Source: Sabethes cyaneus
Lineage: Eukaryota > Arthropoda > Insecta > Diptera > Culicidae
Reading direction: 5' to 3'
Length of the DNA stretch: 64,000 nt
Assembly: GCF_943734655.1 (NCBI RefSeq)
Contig: NC_071354.1
Span: 1,275,001-1,339,000 of the forward strand
The notes beneath the pieces are model-generated. The model was not told the DNA's origin and ran no database searches. It was given only the letters and a program-made list of their open reading frames with translations. This document shows positions 50,381 to 61,712 of this stretch, in pieces (the first letter of the stretch is position 1; each line of letters opens with the position of its first letter). Made by a program: the position numbers and the translations under genes.

Positions 50381-53300
50381 AGTTAATATGTATCTCAAAC
50401 TTGTTCTCTTGTAGGCTCTTAAAAATCTGGACCAAGTAGAGAGAATAAACACTTATCTTGGAACACAGTTGCTTTAACGGTTTTCACTGTTTTTAGGGCA
50501 GCGATAATCAGCGTAACACTTTTCTGTTCACTTTTCGTTTGCCTCGATCGGAAGTAACAACAAAGCTTGTAAAGATATTTCAATCAGGAACACTTTTCGG
50601 TTTTCACTCTCACAGATTTTTCTGCAAAATTCATAGCCTTAACTCACAAAAATGTGTTTTCAATTTGCGATACACAGTCACATTTCACGCAATAGTACGA
50701 TTTGTGCCACTGTCTTCAAACACTCTTCATAATACCTTTAACGTTCGCGCCTCCAGACCATGCGTCTGTCGGCTTGGGTGGACAGACAATGTTTGACTGG
50801 ACCGCGGGCTGAAGCTTGTTCGCAGGTCGGTGCCGTCGTATCGTCCCAAACGGGGGAAGCAGCAAACGAAGACGACCATCGCTGGCTGGCGAACTTAACC
50901 AACGACGAACAAAGCTAAGAATGTATTTTAGCTTTCAAATGATGTGAGTCCTATTTTTTTTTCGTTGGCTGTGCGAAATGCAGCACACTAATTTTCGCAA
51001 ATCCGACGATAGAAGTGGCGGACCGACGTTAAATTGAAATTTCCAAAACGATTCGAATTGGGCTCGAAGTGACCATGCCCACTACCGGTGGCTATTTTTT
51101 CTGAAATATACACAAAATTCGAAAGTCAAACCCCCAGAGCACAGGACAAAGTAAGGTATGTCATTAAAAAATAAGCACTATGTGAAGACATAGTCAATTA
51201 AATTAATATTGAATTTGATAAATTAAATATTATTTCCATCATAACTGCAGTGTGAAGGGGGGAGAAACGAAATGCTTTATTCAAAAAGTACATTTTTGGC
51301 GTCACTGCAGGCACCGATTGTTATCGGATTCGGCGTAAGCTGCGTATGTTTGACGCCTTCACGGGCTTACGAATGTCGAACACACCAGTCACCGTTGGCC
51401 ATTCGAGCATAAGTAACCAGATGAGGTCAGCATTCATGTATTCATGCATTGATGTGAACATGTAACACTTAATTGGCCTTCTGTTATGAATTTAGAAGTG
51501 GCATGCTTCGTTGGATATGCTTAGACCAAAACGTTAACCTATTATCAGTTTGCACGTGTTCTTTTTAAAATTTCGTATTCTTACATTCATGTTTTTACTC
51601 TGATAATTTTTTATTCATTTATAACTAACCCTTTTGGTCGGTATGGTGGAGGTATTTTTATTTAAATCCCTGCAAATCGCTGATAGTTCATTTTTATATA
51701 TAATTATATACTCATACAAGCTTATTAAAGTCTAATCTATCCATTCAAATAGAAAATGTAATGATCTGTCCGAGTCTATACTGATATTTGAGATTGATGG
51801 AAATTTAAGAAAGTTAATTTTTTATAACGACAGTGTTTTACAATCCACGGACGGTAGAAGAAGGTAATGAAACAAAGGTGGTGATAGTGTCTACAGGGCA
51901 AGACAAGGCGTGAAGGGAAAAGAACGGAAAATTTAGTATTTAGTAGTGAAAGAACGCTTATTAAGTATGTGTACCGTTCTTCTTATTCCATGTGGCCTCT
52001 TGCTTGTATGATTTTTGTTTTTAGGTTTTTGCATCATTATCAATTTTATGAATTAAAACAAACGAATAAACTACAGCTACGTTTCAAATTTATCACAGCT
52101 TAAAAATATTGTACCATTCATGTATTAGGAAGCAAATGAAAGTTTTTTTTATTTTTGAAAAATTGTCACATCGTCACAGTTTAAATTCATCACAGCAAAA
52201 AATTTTGTTCATAGTAAAATCGAATCTTCACTGCATAATACGCGACTAAAATTCATTTTCAATTCAATAGATGTTGAAAACTGCCTGTATCTATTGTTAT
52301 GGCAGCGAAGCGCGGAATAAGTAATTAATGATTTTTGTCTTTGCACTTGCAATGTCTCTTTGCTGTTGGTTGGATGGTTGATTGATTCATTAATAAGTTT
52401 TGAAAAAAGAACGATGCATTTTTCTATTAGAAAAAAAGAAAATGTTTGTTAAAAATAAATTCAAAAACACTACGTTTCAGTTGCAGCGTTTATATTTGAA
52501 TTCATACAAAAAAACATTGCACCAGCTGCTACCAGCACCGTCGCGACGCGTCGGTGCTGCATTTGGATGTCTTCAAAAACATAATCAACATACAAAACAA
52601 CCTAAACTAATGTACAATCAACGAGCCGGGTCTCTCCCACCGCCTGGTTTGACCACCCAGCCGGGCGTGTTTCAATAAATTGTGCATGATTGATGTTGTG
52701 CTGCGGTTTCATTACAAGTCCCTAGGCGCGTCGAAGAAGAAATTGTTCAATTACGTGCCGTTCATGTTCGCAGAACCATACAGCATACCGCAAAATCAGA
52801 TGTTTTGTGCGAAATGTACGCAACCGTGGCTTGTGTCTCTAAGTCGGTTCTCCTTTTCTGACTCACAGAAGTCATTATCGGCCATCAACAAAGTATACCT
52901 AGTTGTACTGCCTTTGTAGATCATTGTGACTGATGGGTTGTGGGCAGTAGTGACCAGCTGACCGGTTTATGGACGCGCTTCGTTTCGTTATTGTTTTGAT
53001 CAGGTTAGTCGCGTGTGCCTCCATTAGCGTCCCGGTATAATTGCCGTTTGGACACGGGCTATGAACATGTACAAAAAAATCGTGTGCATAGATATCGTTG
53101 TTTCGAACTTACCGCGATAAATTATGCGCTAATTAGATATGATCAGAACTAGAGACCACAACTTACTTGTATGAGACCTTCGAGTGGTTTCTTCAACTCC
53201 AAGTTTTTTTTCACTACCTTGAATTACAACAAAAAATATAAAAATAAATACATCATGAAATTAAATTTGGACATTACGCGTGCAAGAATGAGGGCAATCA

Positions 53301-54160
53301 TTGCCTAGCAATAAGGCATAGAGTTTCTGTCACTAATATAAGTGTACTACATGTAGTATGACTGCTGTTAATTTATTTTTTATGTTTACAACTTTGCTAT
53401 ACTTTAACTGTGTTTTAAGATTCAGACATGCGTCATTTATGTTTGGAATTTCAAAAGCAGTTTTTATGCTCAAAACAAAAGCTATGTTTATGAAACTATT
53501 TTCACTCCATTCTTTCCGTCTATTCCGTCTTTTATTTGCAGCATCAAAACTACTTCTGAAATCCTGAAAATCAATGACGCGTGTTTGTACCTTAAAGTAT
53601 GGACTTAGTACTTAGACTTAGATTTCTATTACTCTACCGACTTACTGTCTGTTAAACTGTCACACAATCACAATTGTTAACAACCCAAATAAATCAGCCA
53701 GTCTCACAACAAATCAAAAATTGGAAAATGACTGGAAATCAGGAACAAAGTAGTTTGAAATAGGTTTAGCGAAATTTTACATTTAATTGTTATTTTTTTT
53801 AAATTTATAATTCTAATTCAATTTTGAATGAAAACAATGATAAAAATTTTCTGACACAGAAAATGTGTAAAAATCGACTCAATGTTTTCTTCTGCTATGT
53901 CAAGGTAACAAAATTTGCTTTAATATTTTTTCTGTATTATTCAGTCCCCAAAATGGAACAAAGTTCCTGTTCATAGTGAAGTTGGATTCAATTCTGAAAC
54001 TTTTAGACGAGACTGCTTGCTTTTGTACACAGAACATTCCAAAACAAAACTTTTCACACTCTGGAAAGAACAACACCACAGTTGCTCGGTGCACGTTCTA
54101 TGCCATAACACATTCTTCAGTTGCATTTAACTCGTATGAAACAGAACAGCCGTTTCTAAA
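50381..54160. other. divergent intergenic region between GMC D and GMC E
   Basis: About 3.8 kb. The part at 50540-51000 is GC-richer and probably holds the GMC D promoter and 5' UTR (minus strand). The rest is AT-rich with short chance frames. No promoter element or repeat could be fixed. Confidence 0.45.
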
Positions 54161-55716
54161 ATGAATAGCGGATGGATTTTATTAATTTACGTGGTAATAA
54201 TTAGTGATGTAGGAGATTTTTCAAAAAACTCCGTTCGAGGCCTCCTGGATGATAGATATGACTATGTAATTATTGGAAGTGATCACGTGGCGCAGAGCTT
54301 GGGCTTCCACCTAGCAAAGCGCGATTTGTCCAAAACGGTTCTCGTGCTAAAATCGGATCAGTGTGAGCGGATTTTAGAGCAAAAAATGGAACAAGACCCG
54401 TTTGTTCAATCTATTTCGAACAAGTTTGCTGAATGTGCTCACCGAATGAAATACCAGTTCGTCAATCCATTCTCGGCTGGACAGCAAGTTGGTGTTGCAT
54501 ACAAAAACTTAAGCCATAGCAGCGAACGCCAAACTCTGCTTGCGTTAGATCCTAATTTGAAGTTACTGACCGGAGCGCATATCATTCGATTTTTGTACAA
54601 TCCAGGTGAGTCAAAAACAATATTAATTTCACCATTTCTATGGCTAATTGCATTCCTATAAGCAGCTTCTGCATCATTGCTGGGTGTTGAAGTTGCATTA
54701 AACAATTTGAATCAGTACATTTATGTAGACGAAGAGATGCTGATCGCGGGACGATGCTGGAACGATTACAAGCCTCTATCGACCGCATCAATCATTTCGG
54801 AAACAATGCTATTTGATCTGCTGGTTGGAATGCCATTGGATGTCAGTGTGGGAAGTCCGATATTAGCTCCAGTTTTGTACACAAAAAATAACGAAATATT
54901 GCGACAAAATCCAACTCTTCTTCCAACTGAACTATTCCTCAATGTTGGAAAAGCTCAAAACAGAGAAATACAGCAGCCAAATGCTAGACTGTGTATGCTT
55001 GTCGGAAAAGTGAAATCAAATAATCTTTTGTGGATTGGTTTTGTGCCATCGATCTACTCTCCGGACGATCTAGACTACAAACCCGATCATGAAGAAAGCG
55101 TTAAAATTTTATCATCAACTTTAAAGATTGCTAATGAAATAACTAGTTGTGATATATTTAAACAACTCAACCTTACTTTACACGACCAGCGTACACCTGA
55201 ATGCATGAAATTCGTTGGAAGTGAGCAATATTGGACCTGCTACATACATAACAAACTCAGACGGTTCGAGAAGGTCAGTAAATACTAATTAACCGTTTTT
55301 GAATGTTATGTATACATCGAGTAACGACATTAACTTTTGTTCTGCAGAAATCAACTATGAGCAAGCATAATAATACGATGCTGAGCGGCGACTTTTTTCT
55401 TGACGGTGTGAAAGGCCTTCGCATAATACCGTTTGGATTAAATACGCCGTTTTTGAACCGGCAGTGGAATAGGTTATTTCCGCGAGTGAATTACACTGTA
55501 GCTCAGACAACGATGAGCAACATTCCGGAATTAACAATGCAGAATAGAGAACGGTTTAGTTCAACAATGGATAAATTTATCGAAACGCTTACAGGTTTGT
55601 CCAAGGAAGCATTTGAGAAGCGCGTCATGAAGCACATGTTCACGGAAGATTCGAAACTGAGTGTTTCCGGTTTTAGAAATTTATTTGAACAACAGAAACC
55701 CGCACTTTTCTCTTGA
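54161..55716 (+). CDS. GMC-like protein E, shortened, without FAD and catalytic motifs
   Basis: Three exons, 54161-54605, 54663 (or 54666)-55273 and 55348-55716, encode 474 (or 473) residues from a true ATG. A signal peptide (WILLIYVVIISDVGDF) starts it. YDYVIIGSDHVAQSLGFHLA at 33-52 sits where the family has D-F-I-I-V-G-A-G-P-A-G, so the G-x-G-x-x-G is gone. The roughly 140 residues with the G-G-S-S-I-I-N motif are missing. The middle still aligns (AGQQVGVAYKNL for AGEHIGVSYLQA; SEQYWTCYIHN for TLEYWRCHVRT). At the end, GVKGLRIIPFGLNTPF replaces the segment before the second His, and both catalytic His are lost. The two introns sit at the same places and phases as introns 2 and 3 of genes A and D. 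Reading frames stay open, so it is probably expressed as a non-enzymatic protein, though a young pseudogene is possible. Confidence 0.8.
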
Positions 55717-56521
55717 TAATACTTTTTATATAATGGACCAGCTAGATATAAGTATTTAAAACTTTTTTTTGTATGCAAGATTGAAATGAAAATGTTTATA
55801 AGTTTAACATCAGAATACTCCTTCTATTTTTCATGAAATTATTTTGAGTTTTTGTTTTCTTATAAATTAAAATTTTCTATTTACCTTTTTTAAAATTTAT
55901 TTAACGAAAACAAAGATTATTTAGGGTTTATTTCTAATTCCCGTCGTACTAAGTAAAGCCATTCTAATTTTCATCATTTGTTAGATGGATTTAATGAATA
56001 CTCCAAAAGTTCTTGTGCTGATTTGACTAAAACACACTTACCTTCCAATCCGTGAACTTCGAAATCACTGAAAAGCGATTATTAAAGCATATTATTGAAA
56101 TTACGCAACTGACTTTATTTCTTAAATTCGTCGTACCGTTTTAAAATCCGTCCATGAAAATTTTTCATCGTCCGAACTAAAAATCATAACAATATTTACG
56201 AAGCTAACGCGCATGTGTTTGTATAGGACAGCATGACAAATGTTATTCTGCAAAAAATCTACAGGTAAGGCAAGTTTTCCTGGCTGTAGAATAACGACAA
56301 ATGTCTTGCGTGAGTTATTTTCATTTATGAATGTCGGAAATTAAAACGATTCTTCGTCGCACGAAAAAACGTCGGAAATTTGGCTGGTAGGACTTCTTTA
56401 ATGATAAAAAGCATTTAAATAGATCTCAACTCACTTTGATTGATCGCGTATGATAGACAACACACTAAAATATTAGGGAATAGTTAGTTTTGCACTGTGT
56501 GTCATAAAAATGCTGACATTT
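55717..56521. other. 3' flank of GMC E, nothing recognised
   Basis: AT-rich spacer to the first piggyBac-like element. Confidence 0.45.
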
Positions 56522-58427
56522 TTAACCGTTATGTGTGCGACAAAAAAAACACCTTTAGCAGGGCGACAAGGGTACCCGGGTACCCAAAATTGAATTGTTA
56601 TAACAATCATCAACAATTTTAAACCGATTTCGACGAAATAGGTGTCATTTGATTCGTTTATTTATCTAGTTTTGAATCATTTGGCCATTTGGCCACTAAA
56701 AGACATACGGGGCCCGAAAATCCGGAATTCCGACAGAGTGTCCGCTGTGAGGAAAAGAAATGATTGTATTGCAGGAAAATCAGTCATGCGGATATAAAAA
56801 CTCTAAAAATTCATACAATGTACTATTTCATATAATGAGATGAATCAGGTTGGCCATTCCGGAGTAGGTTCCTGTGGGGTCATGGGTGGCCAGTCCAGGA
56901 TCATTTTATCATTCCTAAATGATGTAATATTCTATTGAATAGATTTTTTTCTAGTAGTTATCATGTTTTCTTAGATGTTTTTCACATGAAACATAGTATG
57001 ATATCATTTCTGCTGTTGGCAGCTTAGAAAGTAGGGCTAATGGAGTGTTTTGATTCGCTTGGGCAAGAATGTTTAGAAAGTTTTTGGCACAGTAATAATA
57101 CATAGTAGTTATTTAAAAGTGAAAATTTAAAATTTCCGTTCATCTGCCGAGCGTTTTTGGTCCACTAAAACATTTTCTGAAAGCAAGACCTTGCGAATAA
57201 ACAGCTTCCGTAGATACAACACATTCAAAAAGCTGAGCCATACACTAGCGCCGTGCAGTAACGAAATTGCGAACTTTTGCACACCTTCGGAATGATCATT
57301 AAATACTGAATAATTTGGCTGCATACAAAAATTATTTTCCCTTATGAAGAAACGAGAGAAAATTCCAATAGAGACCATTTGCGGTACCCCTAACACGTCG
57401 CTTGCATCCTTTCTGCGATTTCGGTTTATGCTGATCTGTTTTTCTAAATATTTAAAGCATTAATGTATTGAATAATTATGTCATTTTGTTCATAATAAGT
57501 TTATTGAAGAATACACATTGGTTTGACATCGATCCGTTACTTTGAAACAAAATGGCATCCAAAAATCTACAAGTCCAGGAGGTAAAACCTAGCAATATGG
57601 GTATCAAAGTTCTTGGAATTAGTTCGGTAGGTGATATTTTTTACATTTCGATGTATTTTGATTGGTTATTTCGAAAATGGTTTCTACGGGGTCACAGATG
57701 ATACCGCAGGATTCAAGATAATGCTTAGCATTATCAGAACCGTTCAAAACGTAGAACCATCCGTTATACATTTGGAACCAGTTCCGAAATTATCAATCAG
57801 TACTAAACTGACCATTTCAGTTCAAAACATCTAAAAGATCCGCTAAACCAATTCTAATATTGGATTAGGCACCCAACTCGCCATCTGTATCCCTACAGGA
57901 ACCAAATTCTGGAGTGGCCAATGCGATCTAAAGTCACCAATTTATATAATTAGATGAAAAAAGGGTCCACAGTGTCAAGTTCAAAGCTAATAGGTTTACT
58001 GAAAGCTGATATTCTTTCAAAACATGCGGCTTCCCACATTTTACCGGATGTTGCTCCGGAATTACCGATTCCCGGGAACTACTTGTCATTTGATGGCCAA
58101 ACGTTTTATCTAATCAAAACTAGATAAATGTACGAATCAAATGCCACTGGTTTCATCCAAATCGGTTCAACATAACTAAAGTTATAAAGATAGCAAATCA
58201 TGGGTACCCGGGTACCCTTGTCGCCCTCCTACGTAATAAAAAAATTCAAGTGACTCTCATTGCTAAACCCCTTTATGGATATGCATCAAAAAAACCTCAA
58301 TTACTTAAGATCAACGAGTTTTACGATGTCGCAAAATTTCAATGACGTATGTTTTAAATTGAATGAGTTATAACTATTTTAAAACTGAAAAGGTACCCGG
58401 GTACCCTGTCGCACACATAACGGTTAA
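56522..58427. mobile_element. piggyBac-like non-autonomous element 1, TTAA-flanked
   Basis: TTAA at 56522 and 58424 flanks a 1.9-kb unit with ends CCGTTATGTGTGCGACA and TGTCGCACACATAACGG. TTAA duplication with such ends is diagnostic for piggyBac-type integration. Long inner inverted arms (about 200 bp) carry GGGTACCCGGGTACCC on both sides; at the right this motif occurs twice. The unit is split by a 671-bp insertion at 56901-57571. No transposase was recognised. Confidence 0.85.
56901..57571 (-). repeat. 671-bp segment X, copy 1, with 9-bp flanking repeats
   Basis: Flanked by AGTCCAGGA at 56892-56900 and 57572-57580. The segment equals 59996-60666 in inverse orientation, with the same length and no difference noticed in the stretches compared. 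It contains an open frame of 89 codons (57127-57396) without an ATG at its start, and no recognised family. The flanking direct repeat indicates that this copy was inserted here. Confidence 0.85.
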
Positions 58428-58631
58428 TAATTTGTGTTGGATTGGACGGGAATAGGCAATTACGACGAAGCAGCAACATACCCTATATCCTTTATTTCTA
58501 CTAGTATGTTTTATTGATAAATACGTACATATATCGGTCTCGACGTGAGAACTTCTTGCATTTAATACATCGAGTTTTTTTTACCTAGCGGAGTAATTCG
58601 AAATCGAGGGGTTTGTATAAATTCGTCGATA

Positions 58632-59691
58632 CACTCAACCCCCGCTAATATGAAAAACACCTCGTTCAGATTGGGCGAGCAAATCTGAATACTTGGTAAC
58701 TCTATTCATTTTCACATACGCGCAAGACGCGCACCCTATGAACTTGTTGCTTTGATTTGACGAAAACAAACGTTTTGAAAACATTTGAAACACGCGCGAA
58801 TTCTAACCGTCCGGTTTGTAGAAGAGGTAATTGGCTCGGCAGTTTCGACTAAAATGATCTATTTAGAATGCTGAAGAGAGGTAAGTTCCATATGGTCGGT
58901 GTTACATCAGACCGGACCAAGTCGCAAAATTTAAAAAAATGAGTTAACAGCAGCAAGCGATCAAGAATTTTCTAAGCTACAGTTTACTCTAATCAGACTA
59001 CATACACTACAATGACTACAGACTAGAGATGGTCGGGTATGAATATTTGAATACCCGAACCCGACCCGTACCCAATCAAGAAAAAAATTAAAAACCCGTA
59101 CCCGACCCGAACCCGCAAGTTTATTATTTTTGATACCCGAACCCGACCGCAACCGTACGGTACGGGACGGGCCCGGGTACCCGACCATCTTTAGTGTTAA
59201 ATGTGGTCAATAGGGATACCCGACCCGACCCATACCCGGTTTCAAAAACAAAAATTAAGAACCCGTACCCGACCCGAACCCGCAAATTATTTTTTTTCAA
59301 TACCCGAACCCGACCCGAACCCGGCGGGTACGGGTACGGGTGCGGGTTTCGGGCAAATTTTCCGCTAACCAACCATCTCTACTACAGACTACAATTTTGC
59401 AAACAGCCAGAGTTGTGAGATGATAAACCATACAGAACAGCAAACGTTGAACGCGTTTTTCTTGAAATCAGCGTATTGTCATTTGGTTCGGTCTGTCTTA
59501 ACACCGACTATATGAGCTATATTGCCAAAGCTCTTACGCATTAAGTTGTTTTAATTTTTTTTTCAATTTACCAGGTCAACTTTAACGTCAATTGTCGCTT
59601 GATCGGTTTTTAATGTGAAGGCATTCATACCACCGGGGTACAGATTAAAAATGTTCAGACTAAAGAAGGTCATACCAACGGGGGTCCACGG
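58632..59691. mobile_element. pogo-like element with nested hAT dimer
   Basis: TA|CACTCAACCCCCGCTAATATGA at 58630 is mirrored by a diverged TCATACCAACGGGGGTCCACGG|TA ending at 59693. Subterminal GTTCAGATT/AATCTGTACC-type motifs also pair. The ends resemble CAGTGGACCCCCGTTCG at 47309. No transposase is left. Confidence 0.6.
59016..59389. mobile_element. hAT-like dimeric MITE with 8-bp TSD
   Basis: CTACAGAC at 59016-59023 and 59382-59389 flanks 358 bp with ends TAGAGATGGTCGGGTA and its inverse ACCATCTCTA. A second inner terminus, TACCCGACCATCTTTA near 59175-59190, shows two units fused end to end. The body is made of ACCCGACCCGAACCC and GGGTACGGG motifs, giving a very skewed strand composition. 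Confidence 0.85.
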
Positions 59692-59953
59692 TACCATTCT
59701 TTACTATTCTTTGTCGAAGTTTGCCTTTTTCATGGTATCAGATTTCAATATATACTGAATAAATATTTCAAAAGAAAAGTTTCTTTGATATATCGATATT
59801 GAACGAAGTTATTTAGAATATCTTTGAAGATTTTTGTCATATGATAGACAAAGTGGTTTTCTTATATGGGTGTGTCGATCCATACAGATACTTAAATAAA
59901 TGTAAAGAGAGTAAAGAAAGTTGGAATATAGCGAGACAAATATTTGTTTTTGC

Positions 59954-60915
59954 TTAACCTTCCGTTACTCGCACTGTTGTATTTCGTACAACACTTGTAG
60001 ATTTTTGGATGCCATTTTGTTTCAAAGTAACGGATCGATGTCAAACCAATGTGTATTCTTCAATAAACTTATTATGAACAAAATGACATAATTATTCAAT
60101 ACATTAATGCTTTAAATATTTAGAAAAACAGATCAGCATAAACCGAAATCGCAGAAAGGATGCAAGCGACGTGTTAGGGGTACCGCAAATGGTCTCTATT
60201 GGAATTTTCTCTCGTTTCTTCATAAGGGAAAATAATTTTTGTATGCAGCCAAATTATTCAGTATTTAATGATCATTCCGAAGGTGTGCAAAAGTTCGCAA
60301 TTTCGTTACTGCACGGCGCTAGTGTATGGCTCAGCTTTTTGAATGTGTTGTATCTACGGAAGCTGTTTATTCGCAAGGTCTTGCTTTCAGAAAATGTTTT
60401 AGTGGACCAAAAACGCTCGGCAGATGAACGGAAATTTTAAATTTTCACTTTTAAATAACTACTATGTATTATTACTGTGCCAAAAACTTTCTAAACATTC
60501 TTGCCCAAGCGAATCAAAACACTCCATTAGCCCTACTTTCTAAGCTGCCAACAGCAGAAATGATATCATACTATGTTTCATGTGAAAAACATCTAAGAAA
60601 ACATGATAACTACTAGAAAAAAATCTATTCAATAGAATATTACATCATTTAGGAATGATAAAATGATCTTTCCTAATGCAACAACCTGTATATGGCTGCA
60701 ATTGTAGGATGTACAATTTACAGTGCATTTGAGCGCCGTCTGGTGACAAACTTATAAAATATTATCACCCAAATGAAAGGTATTGACCTACCGATTAACT
60801 TGGCTGAAGACAGTAGTTTTCTATATAGCCAGGATTCCGAGATAAAAAGTGTTGTACAAAATACAACGCGCGAGTATCCGTGTTACAAAAGTTGGCGCGA
60901 GTAACGGAAAGTTAA
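59954..60915. mobile_element. piggyBac-like non-autonomous element 2, TTAA-flanked
   Basis: TTAA at 59954 and 60912 flanks 954 bp with ends CCTTCCGTTACTCGC and GCGAGTAACGGAAAG. Just inside both ends lies a small palindrome, GTTGTATTTYGTACAACACT. Segment X fills 59996-60666. No transposase recognised. Confidence 0.85.
59996..60666 (+). repeat. 671-bp segment X, copy 2
   Basis: Inverse-orientation match of 56901-57571. It starts immediately inside the left subterminal palindrome of piggyBac-like element 2 and is not flanked by direct repeats here, so this is the likelier source copy. The open frame at 60108-60440 has no start codon before its internal Met and fits no known family. Confidence 0.85.
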
Positions 60916-61048
60916 AGAACTTTAAACAAATATCACGCGTGGTTGGCCGGGCTATATTTTTTTTATCATGTTATTTATTTGTTCAGGGTCGTATGCTGGC
61001 CGAGCTATATCATGGGACTTTAACTAAATTGACATTGTCGCCACTCTG

Positions 61049-61708
61049 TATATAGTCACTCTATGCGTACGATAAACGTCAGCAAGCTCAATTGAGCTTG
61101 CTAAGCCCAGTGCAAAAGGCTACAAAAACTTATCGTTTATCACTCAAACGTATGTTTTTTTTACCGGGGTATAACTGGGGGAAAACAAAAACAAACGTGT
61201 AAAATCAATGTAAAATCTAACAACAGCAACAACAAATCGCGCGTCGATGTGTGCGTACGGTAAACGTCAGCAAGCTCAATAACGAGCTGCAGTGAACATC
61301 AGCGACAGCATGTCCTGGGCTCAAAATTTGACAGCGGGCCCAAATCATACTGCTGGTAGTTGAGTGAAACGCAGTGCTGACATGCTATCTCATTTTCTCA
61401 CACACGAGATGTTGGTAGCGAAAATATGGTTGCTTGCCGATGGGGTGCGTTTACCGCACGCACATATCGACGCACGATTTGTTGTTGCTGCTGGTAGATT
61501 TTGCATGTTTGTTTTTGTTTTCCCCCAGTTATATCCTGGCAAAAAAACATACGTTTGAGTGAAAAACGATAAGCTTTTATAGCCTTTTGCATTAGGCTTA
61601 GCTAGCTCTAAGGGAGAAAAGTAAGAGGGACTTTTTATCGGGACCGTAGACGTGACAGCCGTTTGTCGGAGTTAATTTTATTTACATTATGCTTAGAGTG
61701 ACTATATA
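61049..61708. mobile_element. foldback element, about 660 bp
   Basis: The ends TATATAGTCACTCTA (61049) and TAGAGTGACTATATA (61708) are inverted. Long inner arms pair as well: AAAAGGCTAYAAAAAGCTTATCG-like, CACTCAAACGTATGTTTTTT, ATAACTGGGGGAAAACAAAA and AACAACAAATCG with CGTCGATRTGTGCGT. The same terminus appears again alone at about 62003-62024. No coding capacity. Confidence 0.7.
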
Positions 61709-61712
61709 CATA

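Noticed and set aside
49742..50452. Exon at 49.7-50.4 kb as a separate truncated GMC gene
   Set aside because: It ends in the same phase and at the same residue as exon 1 of gene A, and the orphan exons at 40.4-41.8 kb lack exactly this part, so one gene with a long intron is simpler.
59124..59418. Arg/Pro/Gly-rich open frames in the hAT-like dimer
   Set aside because: They are low-complexity translations of the GGGTACGGG/ACCCGAACC repeat on both strands.
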